Notes under the pieces: generated by a model
Databases searched by the model: none
What the model saw: only the letters and a program-made list of their open reading frames with translations
Told to the model about the DNA's origin: nothing
From: Rhodovibrio sp.
GTDB taxonomy: Bacteria; Pseudomonadota; Alphaproteobacteria; Kiloniellales; Rhodovibrionaceae
Length of the DNA: 35,142 nt
Assembly: GCA_007127165.1 (NCBI GenBank)
Contig: SKZV01000242.1
Location: 1 to 35,142, forward strand
Reading direction: 5' to 3'
Part shown: positions 26,703 through 32,950 of the stretch, in pieces
How positions within the stretch are numbered: position 1 is the stretch's first letter
Layout of the letters: each line of letters opens with the position of its first letter
Program-made: the position numbers and the translations under genes

Positions 26703-27707
26703 ATGAGCGGCATTCTCTTCATCACGGCCACGCGGATCGGTGACGCCATCCTTTCCACAGGCCTTTTGGGCGCGTTGATCGAACGCCACCCAGGCGTGCC
26801 GGTCACCGTGGCCTGCGGGGCTCCTGCAGCGCGAATCTTCGCGCATACGCCGGGGTTGGAGCGGGTGATCGTGCTGCGCAAGCGCCGTGCCTCCGCGCAC
26901 TGGTTCGACTTGTGGCGGCTCTGCGCGGGGAACCGCTGGGACGTCGTGGTGGATCTGCGCCGCTCGCTGCTGCGCTGGTGCCTGCTGGCGAAGGAGCGCC
27001 ACGTCTTGCCGCTGGACCGCACGCCGGCGCATCGGGTCGAATTACTCGCCCGAACCCTGAAGCTCGATCCTGCACCTGCGCCACGCTTCTGGACCGGTCC
27101 CGAGGAGGAGGCGGAGGCGGCGGACCTGGTTCCGCAAGGCTCGCCGGTAATCGCCGTCGCGCCCGGCGCGAACTGGCGCGGCAAGATCTGGCCGGGCGAG
27201 CGTTTCGCAGCCCTGTGTCAGCGGTTGACTGCCGATGACGGCCCGTTTCCCGGCGCCAGAGTCATGATTACAGGCGGTCCCGACGAGCAGGACTCCGCGC
27301 AGCCCCTGTTCGAGGCGCTGGGCGGGCAGGCGCTCGATGCGATGGGGCGGGACTTGCTGGTGACGTCCGCCGCCCTGCAGCGCTGCGCGCTGTTCGTCGG
27401 CAACGATTCAGGCCTGATGCATCTGGCCTCCGCCGCCGGTATCCCCACCTTTGGCCTGTTTGGCCCAACCCGGGACGATCTTTACGGTCCTTGGGGGGAG
27501 AAGGGTACAGTCATCCGCACGCCCGAGAGTGTCGAGCAGTTGATCGGGCACAGCGGCTACGATCATCGCACCACGGGCAGCCTCATGACCTCATTGACCG
27601 TGGATCGCGTTTTCGAGGCGATCGAGCGGAGGCTTCCGAAATGCCAGCGTCTGCCGAACCCGGAAGCCAAATTCCTGCAAACAGGAAACGATCCGCAGGA
27701 AGGCTAA
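26703..27707 (+). CDS. Glycosyltransferase family 9 (heptosyltransferase-like)
   Basis: The 334-residue protein resembles ADP-heptose:LPS heptosyltransferases (GT9), which act at the cytoplasmic face of the inner membrane on LPS core. The N-terminal domain begins ILFITATRIGDAILSTGLLG, the usual sugar-acceptor-side motif, with VVVDLRRSLLRW near residue 80. The C-terminal donor domain has VAPGANWRGKIWPGERFA and the diagnostic GNDSGLMHLASAAGIPTFGL followed by FGPT. The ATG at 26703 is preferred because it begins directly at the conserved N-terminal strand; a TTG at 26664 is an alternative. No other LPS gene is nearby, so its exact acceptor is unknown. Confidence 0.9.
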   Translation: MSGILFITATRIGDAILSTGLLGALIERHPGVPVTVACGAPAARIFAHTPGLERVIVLRKRRASAHWFDLWRLCAGNRWDVVVDLRRSLLRWCLLAKERHVLPLDRTPAHRVELLARTLKLDPAPAPRFWTGPEEEAEAADLVPQGSPVIAVAPGANWRGKIWPGERFAALCQRLTADDGPFPGARVMITGGPDEQDSAQPLFEALGGQALDAMGRDLLVTSAALQRCALFVGNDSGLMHLASAAGIPTFGLFGPTRDDLYGPWGEKGTVIRTPESVEQLIGHSGYDHRTTGSLMTSLTVDRVFEAIERRLPKCQRLPNPEAKFLQTGNDPQEG

Positions 27708-27782
27708 TTCCTCGCGCCGCAGCAACACCATTCCGGTGTACGGCAGAAAACCCTTGTTACACAACTGTACAGGCTATAGCGT

Positions 27783-27810
27783 GCAGCGCATCATAATTGC
27801 CGCAGCGCAA
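27783..27810. promoter_or_regulatory. Candidate PhaR-like operator upstream of MaoC hydratase
   Basis: GCAGCGCA occurs twice, at 27783-27790 and 27802-27809. The second lies in TTGCCGCAGCGCAA, an imperfect palindrome. Alphaproteobacterial PhaR repressors bind TGC-rich sites of this general kind before polyhydroxyalkanoate genes; applying that here is inference based on the PhaJ-like gene 70 bases downstream. Confidence 0.3.
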
Positions 27811-27880
27811 CAACGACGGTATGATTGTTGTTGGTGCAAACATTTGCGGTAATGGGGTTTGAAGGCGGAGGAGCCTGAAG

Positions 27881-28381
27881 ATGCAGGATTTGCACGGCTA
27901 TTACATCGAAGACATCGAAGTTGGAATGACCGATAGCTACGGCAAGACGGTCACCGACGCGGATATCGTCATGTTCGCGGGGGTTTCGGGCGATACGAAT
28001 CCGGTCCACTTGAACGAGAATTTTGCTGAGCAGACGCTTTTTCGCGGGCGAATCGCACACGGCATGCTCGCGGCGAGCTTTATTTCCACCGTTCTGGGGA
28101 CCCGCTTGCCGGGCCCAGGCTGTATCTACATGGGGCAGACCCTAAACTTTCGGGCACCCGTGAAGGTCGGTGATACGGTGCGCGCGCGCGTAACCGTGAC
28201 CGAGGTCGATCGCGCAAAGAAGCGGATCAAGGTCGAAACCGTCTGCACCGTGGGCGACACCGTGGTGATCGACGGCGAGGCCAAGTTGATGGTCAGCAGC
28301 CGCGAGGCCCGCAAGGATAAGCCGGTTGCCGCCGGCGGAGCGGTGCCGCCGCCGCAACAGCATACGCAGGCGGCGGAATAA
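27881..28381 (+). CDS. MaoC-family (R)-enoyl-CoA hydratase, PhaJ-like
   Basis: The 166-residue protein has a hot-dog fold with the hydratase-2 motif in FAGVSGDTNPVHLNENFAEQ (catalytic Asp and His), then RGRIAHGMLAASFISTVLG and YMGQTLNFRAPVKVGDTV. This is the PhaJ/(R)-specific enoyl-CoA hydratase pattern. Such enzymes feed (R)-3-hydroxyacyl-CoA from beta-oxidation into polyhydroxyalkanoate synthesis or other routes. The last ~25 residues (Ala, Pro, Gln-rich) are a low-complexity tail. The ATG follows GGAGGAG. A strong terminator lies 42 bases downstream, so it is a single-gene transcript. No polymerase or phasin gene is in the window. Confidence 0.88.
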   Translation: MQDLHGYYIEDIEVGMTDSYGKTVTDADIVMFAGVSGDTNPVHLNENFAEQTLFRGRIAHGMLAASFISTVLGTRLPGPGCIYMGQTLNFRAPVKVGDTVRARVTVTEVDRAKKRIKVETVCTVGDTVVIDGEAKLMVSSREARKDKPVAAGGAVPPPQQHTQAAE

Positions 28382-28422
28382 CGAGCGCTGTCTTCAACGC
28401 GCCAGCCTGTATGGACGCGGAG

Positions 28423-28460
28423 TCCGGCCATCGGAGAGATAACCGGTGGCCGGATTTTTT
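28423..28460 (+). terminator. Intrinsic terminator after MaoC hydratase gene
   Basis: TCCGGCCATCGG (28423-28434) pairs with CCGGTGGCCGGA (28443-28454), with one G-U pair and an eight-base loop. Six T follow immediately (28455-28460). It separates the hydratase gene from ribF. Confidence 0.9.
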
Positions 28461-28562
28461 CGCGGGGCTCTACTCTTTGCCGTTCATGCGCGATATCGTT
28501 GCGCCGCCGCCGATGTCGGCGGTTCGGCCCACGACGGTAGCTTGCGAGCGCATCTTTATCCT

Positions 28563-29507
28563 ATGGCTATATTCCGCCACACCTCTGATCTGCCGAAGGA
28601 CGCGCGCGCGAGCGTGGTCGCTATCGGAAATTTCGACGGCGTCCACCGTGGCCACCGCCACGTTCTGGCGGCGGCACAGGCGCACGCCGGGACGCTTGGC
28701 ACGTCCACGACCGTCCTGACCTTCGAGCCGCACCCGCGGCAGGTTTTCGTGCCGGATCAGCCGCCGTTCCGCCTCTCTCTGTTGCGCAGCAAGGCCCGCA
28801 TCCTGGAAGACCTGGGAGTCGCGCATCTCTTCGTGCTGCACTTCGATCGGGAGTTCGCGCGGAAAACAGCCGAACAGTTCGTGACGGACATTCTGGTGCG
28901 CGACCTGAACGTGCGCCATGTGGTGATCGGCGGCGATTTCTGTTTCGGCCATCGCCGTCAGGGCAATGCGGACCTGCTCCGGCGCATGGGGGAGACCCAC
29001 GGATTCGGGCTTTCGGCCCTGGATCCGGTACGCGACGAGAATGGCGAGGTGATCTCATCCAGCCGGATTCGCGACGCGCTGCGCCATGGCCGGACGCAGG
29101 AGGCAACGCGCTTGCTCGGCAGGCCATGGGAGGTCGAGGGGCGAGTCGATCACGGCGCCAAGCGAGGCCGCGATATCGGGTTTCCCACGGCGAACATCGC
29201 GCTAGGAGATTATCTTGAGCCCGCGCACGGGATCTACGCCGTGCGCGCCGGGATCGATCACGGCCAGTCGACGCAGTGGATGGATGCAGTCGGCTATGTG
29301 GGGCGGCGGCCGACAGTGCAAGGCGAGAATGTTCTGCTGGAAGTCCACATCTTCGACGCCAGTCCGGATCTTTATGGGCAGCACTTACGAGTTCAGATGA
29401 TCGACTTCCTGCGCGGCGATAAGCATTTCGCGTGCATGGAAGAACTGTGCGCACAGATCGCGAGCGACTGTCACGAGGCAAGGCGCGTCCTCAAGTTGCT
29501 GCCGTAA
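28563..29507 (+). CDS. ribF: RibF, bifunctional riboflavin kinase/FAD synthetase
   Basis: RibF converts riboflavin to FMN and then FAD. The 314-residue product has the N-terminal nucleotidyltransferase domain, with GNFDGVHRGH at about residues 22-31, TFEPHPRQVF, GGDFCFGHRRQGN and SSSRIRDAL. The C-terminal riboflavin kinase domain has GRVDHGAKRGRDIGFPTANI and FLRGDKHF. The ATG at 28563 fits the conserved N-terminus; a longer frame would start inside the terminator at 28446 and is rejected. No strong ribosome-binding site is visible. In many alphaproteobacteria ileS follows ribF; here a small membrane-protein gene follows instead. Confidence 0.96.
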   Translation: MAIFRHTSDLPKDARASVVAIGNFDGVHRGHRHVLAAAQAHAGTLGTSTTVLTFEPHPRQVFVPDQPPFRLSLLRSKARILEDLGVAHLFVLHFDREFARKTAEQFVTDILVRDLNVRHVVIGGDFCFGHRRQGNADLLRRMGETHGFGLSALDPVRDENGEVISSSRIRDALRHGRTQEATRLLGRPWEVEGRVDHGAKRGRDIGFPTANIALGDYLEPAHGIYAVRAGIDHGQSTQWMDAVGYVGRRPTVQGENVLLEVHIFDASPDLYGQHLRVQMIDFLRGDKHFACMEELCAQIASDCHEARRVLKLLP

Positions 29508-29635
29508 GATCCTGTAGGTTCGCAACCATCTCGATCATTTTTGCCTCATATTTACGTGAACGGCGTTGCAGCGCGGTCGACTGCAGGCACAATGACAGGG
29601 CGTCATCCTCGGCGCAGCACGCGTAAGGGTCGCCG

Positions 29636-29839
29636 ATGTCGCCGCTCGTCCATTTCCTGCTGTTCGCCGTTCTTGCCTTGCTGGGCGGTTTCATGTGCCG
29701 GATCAGCGCCCCGATGGTGCGCGAGCATGCGGGATATGGCTACCGGCTCGTGGCGGTCGTGATCTGTCTGGCCGGATTGGGGCTGTTTACCGTCTCGGTG
29801 GTATTCCTGGCCAAGGCCATTGCCGGGATTCCGGAGTAA
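29636..29839 (+). CDS. Small two-helix membrane protein, unknown function
   Basis: The 67-residue protein has two hydrophobic helices, at about residues 5-25 (LVHFLLFAVLALLGGFMC) and 39-62 (LVAVVICLAGLGLFTVSVVF), joined by a short charged loop. AAGGG lies six bases upstream of the ATG. I recognise no family. It sits between ribF and a convergent histidine kinase gene, 128 bases after ribF. Helix count, codon use and a good ribosome-binding site argue for a real gene, but conservation cannot be judged here. Confidence 0.55.
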   Translation: MSPLVHFLLFAVLALLGGFMCRISAPMVREHAGYGYRLVAVVICLAGLGLFTVSVVFLAKAIAGIPE

Positions 29840-29909
29840 TCGTTTCGGCCAATGGGGGTCGCAAAACCTGTTCGCGTTGAAGGGCTGCGAGGCACACCCT
29901 GTCTGATCG

Positions 29910-31754
29910 TCAACCCGCGGCCTGGACGCCGTAGGTTCCTTCGCTACGGGTCGCTGGAAAGCGCAGGGTGATCCGGGTACCCTTGCCCGCCGCGGTGTCG
30001 ACGTCCACCTCGGCCTGATGCAATTCCGCCAGGGAGCGAACCAGCGAAAGGCCCAGCCCCGTTCCTTCAAACCGCCGCTGCAACTGCGATTCAAGCTGCG
30101 AGAAGGGCTTGAAGGCGTAGGGGACCTGCTCCGGGTCCATTCCGATGCCGGTATCCTTCACGGCAATATCGATTCCGCCATCGCTGCGAACGGCGGCCAT
30201 GAGAGTGACGTCGCCACCCGCGGGTGTGAACTTCACGGCGTTCGACAAGAGGTTGATCAGTATTTGCTTCAAGGCGCGCGGATCTCCGTAGAGCCCACCG
30301 AGCGTTTCGCTGACCTCGGTGGTCAGGGTCAATGCGTGCGCCTCCGATCGGCCGCGCACCAACCGCATTGCGCTCTCCAGCACCTCCTCGAGGTCGATGA
30401 GGGTTTCCTGCAGATCGAAACGGCCCGCTTCGATCTTAGAGAGGTCCAGGATGTCGTTGATCAGGCTGAGCAGGTGACGGCCGCTCATGTGAATATCCTC
30501 GGTGTATTCACGGAAGCGGCTATCCGGGTCCTCCCGGAAAGCCTGGTCGCGCAGCAACTCGGAAAAGCCGATGATGGCGTTTAGGGGCGTGCGGAGTTCG
30601 TGGCTAATGTTCGCGAGAAACTCGTTCTTCGCTCGATTCGCGGCTTCCAGCTCCATATTCTGCTGCATCAGCCGTTCCTGGACATTGCGAAGCTGGGAAA
30701 TGTCGGTCAGGTGGGCGTAGCAGCGGATGGCGCCCGCTGTGGCGGTGGCAAGCTGCGCCACCTGGATCAGGCAGGTCACTTCACGTCCGTTCGCGCCTTC
30801 GACGATGACCTGCGTTCCGTTGCGGCTGTCGGCGATGGCCTCGGGTATGAGCTGGGGAGCACCGTCCTCGGTGAGGCGGATTTTCGGGGTCCCGGCGCTC
30901 TGCATGTCTTCCAGCGTTTCGCAACCCACCAGTTCCCGGCACGCGCTGTTGGCGTACGCTACGCGCCCTTGATCGTCGTAGGCGACGATAGCTTCGCTGG
31001 CCTGATCGGCCATGGCGGTCATCATCGCCAGATCCTCCCGGTAGGTACGTGCAACGCGGCCCAGGAGGCGGTCGACGCTTTCCCCGACGTCCTTCCATTC
31101 GTCGCCACCCACGGTGAAGCGGTGGGCGTCGCCTCGAGCCGGGTCGTCGTGCGCGCGCGCCATGTGGTCGCGCAGGGCAAGCATCGGAGCCATTGCCTTG
31201 CGCCCGACGATGGCCATCGTCGTCGCCGAAACCACCAGCGATATGATCAGCACGAGACCGCTGATCCGCCAGATAAAGGCTATCAGCTCGGCCGGTATCC
31301 AGCTTGCGTCCAGGCGCGCCACCATGGCGTAGTCCATTCCAAGCTGCTGGGGAGTGACCAGGATTTCATAGCGATCTCCGTCTGCACTGCGCCGTCCGCG
31401 CTGCGCGACCTGTTCCAGGCTGTTCACTGGCGCCTCCCCGAAGAAGGCGATGCTTTCGCCGGAGCGGGTGTAGAAGGCGCCGCCGACGACCGAACTGTTC
31501 AGGCTCAACATGCGCCCCGACAGCAGCAGGTCCGACATTCGGCTGTGGGACTGGGTCATGTAAGCGGCGGAAAGCGCGGACTCCGCGCCGTGCTGAAGGC
31601 GGTCCAGCAGGTCGCTGCGATAGCTGAAGTAGGAGGGAACCAGAATCACCGCTTCGACGAGCAGGATGCTGATGAATACAACGCCACCGATGCGGCGGCA
31701 GAGCCGACACTGGAGCTGTTCGAAGAGCCGGTTCAGCGAGGGACGCCTGCACAT
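29910..31754 (-). CDS. Membrane sensor histidine kinase with PAS domain
   Basis: The 614-residue protein has membrane helices at about residues 22-44 and 158-182 flanking a periplasmic sensor region. A HAMP-like linker (residues 183-240) and a PAS domain (about 245-355) follow. The dimerisation/phosphoacceptor domain has His385 in FLANISHELRTPLNAIIGF. The ATP-binding domain has the N box ILINLLSNAVKFTPAGG, G1 DTGIGMD, an F box in PYAFKPFSQLE, and G2 GTGLGLSLV. All catalytic elements are intact. There is no receiver domain and no response-regulator gene nearby, so it is an orphan; the signal and partner are unknown. A promoter with an overlapping palindrome lies just upstream. Confidence 0.92.
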   Translation of the reverse strand: MCRRPSLNRLFEQLQCRLCRRIGGVVFISILLVEAVILVPSYFSYRSDLLDRLQHGAESALSAAYMTQSHSRMSDLLLSGRMLSLNSSVVGGAFYTRSGESIAFFGEAPVNSLEQVAQRGRRSADGDRYEILVTPQQLGMDYAMVARLDASWIPAELIAFIWRISGLVLIISLVVSATTMAIVGRKAMAPMLALRDHMARAHDDPARGDAHRFTVGGDEWKDVGESVDRLLGRVARTYREDLAMMTAMADQASEAIVAYDDQGRVAYANSACRELVGCETLEDMQSAGTPKIRLTEDGAPQLIPEAIADSRNGTQVIVEGANGREVTCLIQVAQLATATAGAIRCYAHLTDISQLRNVQERLMQQNMELEAANRAKNEFLANISHELRTPLNAIIGFSELLRDQAFREDPDSRFREYTEDIHMSGRHLLSLINDILDLSKIEAGRFDLQETLIDLEEVLESAMRLVRGRSEAHALTLTTEVSETLGGLYGDPRALKQILINLLSNAVKFTPAGGDVTLMAAVRSDGGIDIAVKDTGIGMDPEQVPYAFKPFSQLESQLQRRFEGTGLGLSLVRSLAELHQAEVDVDTAAGKGTRITLRFPATRSEGTYGVQAAG

Positions 31755-31771
31755 TCGCGCTCATGCCTCAA

Positions 31772-31820
31772 ATATCTGAATTAAGATATCTAGCATAAGG
31801 TGTAAAAGCGCGATTGTCTT
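31772..31820 (-). promoter_or_regulatory. Promoter and palindromic operator of the histidine kinase gene
   Basis: On the minus strand, AAGACA (31820-31815) and TATGCT (31797-31792) are separated by 17 bases. Immediately downstream is the inverted repeat ATATCT (31772-31777), GAATTA, AGATAT (31784-31789). It would cover the transcription start, a position suited to a repressor. Confidence 0.45.
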
Positions 31821-31902
31821 TAACCGAGCATAAAATAGTGTACAACAATGGTAAACTTCCCGTGACGGAGGCGGAGCCCTACTGCGAGGGGTGCCAGAAC
31901 GG

Positions 31903-31961
31903 GGCCGTCAGTCTTGAGGCCGTCAGTCTTGAGGCCGTCAGTCGGGGGGCGTCAGTCCAGG
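31903..31961. repeat. 15-base tandem repeat, about four units
   Basis: GGCCGTCAGTCTTGA is repeated exactly at 31903-31917 and 31918-31932. A third unit with a changed end (GGCCGTCAGTCGGGG, 31933-31947) and a shorter fourth (GGCGTCAGTCCAGG, 31948-31961) follow. It is intergenic, between the histidine kinase gene and the terminator of the Bax-inhibitor-1 family gene. Confidence 0.85.
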
Positions 31962-31975
31962 GACGGGGAACAGTA

Positions 31976-32010
31976 AAGCGGCCCGGGCAGTTTCCTGTCC
32001 CGGGCCGCTT
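31976..32010 (-). terminator. Terminator of the Bax-inhibitor-1 family gene
   Basis: AAGCGGCCCGGG (31976-31987) pairs perfectly with CCCGGGCCGCTT (31999-32010) over an 11-base loop. It lies 34 bases past the stop of the minus-strand gene. The T-tract after it is short, but the 12-base GC-rich stem is strong. Confidence 0.7.
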
Positions 32011-32044
32011 CGAAGATCGCATACCTGAAGCCGTCTGGTGCGGG

Positions 32045-32773
32045 TTATTCGCCGCGCATGATGCCCAGGATGTTCAAGATGTGGATGAACAGCACCACGA
32101 AGGAGCCGTAGAGCATAAAGGCGCCGAAGATCGCCTTCTTTGCGGCCGTATCGGCGAGGTCGCCCTCGCTGTACATGTTCTTGATCTTCTGTGTCTCGTA
32201 AGCGGTCATGCCGGAGAAGAGCAGAACTACCGCAATAGAGGTGAACAGCGACATCATCGTGCTCTGGATGAAGAATACGTTGACCAGCATCGCCACCAAG
32301 ACACCGATGATCGCCATGATCATAAAGGTCGCCATCGCCGAGAGGTCCTTCTTCGTCGTGTAGCCGACGATGGAAATACCCGCGAAGGTGGCTGCCGTGA
32401 TGAAGAACGCGCGCACGATGATCATCGGATCCATCTGCGCGTACATGTAGAGGATCGGCCCGAGGATCGCGCCCCACAAGCTGGCGTAGACCCAGAAGCA
32501 CACCTGCGCCGCCCCGACGGACCGGCTGGTCATGATGCGCGGCGCGAAGAAGCCGAGCCCGAGAATGCCGATGAAGAACAGCCAGAACATGCTGCCGATC
32601 GTGACGACCAGCTGCTCGTTCATGGCGACGATCATGCCAAGCGCGCCGGTATAGGCCACGCCGAGCGCCATGTAATTGTAGACACGCAGCATGTAGTTGC
32701 GCAGGCCGACATCGACGTGAGCGGCCTCCGCCTGCGTGCGAGTCATGTATTTGCGATCAGGACCCTGAGCCAT
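32045..32773 (-). CDS. Bax inhibitor-1/YccA family membrane protein
   Basis: The 242-residue protein has about seven membrane helices and the family's late motif: a Gly-x2-Ala-Tyr-Glu-Thr-Gln segment (SGMTAYETQKIKNMY), followed by a last helix (FMLYGSFVVLFIHILNILGI). Bacterial members are pH-sensitive cation-leak channels, such as BsYetJ, or modulators of FtsH (YccA); both are family knowledge. An FtsH gene is in this window, but far away. The start MAQGPDRKYMTRTQ is preceded by an AGGGA-type site. The gene follows the ABC permease gene on the same strand after 177 bases and ends at a strong hairpin. Confidence 0.94.
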   Translation of the reverse strand: MAQGPDRKYMTRTQAEAAHVDVGLRNYMLRVYNYMALGVAYTGALGMIVAMNEQLVVTIGSMFWLFFIGILGLGFFAPRIMTSRSVGAAQVCFWVYASLWGAILGPILYMYAQMDPMIIVRAFFITAATFAGISIVGYTTKKDLSAMATFMIMAIIGVLVAMLVNVFFIQSTMMSLFTSIAVVLLFSGMTAYETQKIKNMYSEGDLADTAAKKAIFGAFMLYGSFVVLFIHILNILGIMRGE

Positions 32774-32950
32774 GGATCTGCTTTCCCTATCCCAAGCGGT
32801 GCGTCATTGGTTTGACGAAGATATTGGCACAACGGCTGCGCCAATCAAGTGATTTACGCAGCGTCAGTGAGCAAATGCCGTCGACAGTTCGCGGTATCCT
32901 ACCCGTTCGTGTCGCGTTTGTCGATCAAGACCGGTTGCATTGCCGCACGC

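Noticed and set aside
31814-32815. 333-residue + strand frame opposite the Bax-inhibitor-1 family gene
   Set aside because: It runs through a tandem repeat and a terminator and has antisense-type composition, while the minus strand encodes a clear seven-helix protein.
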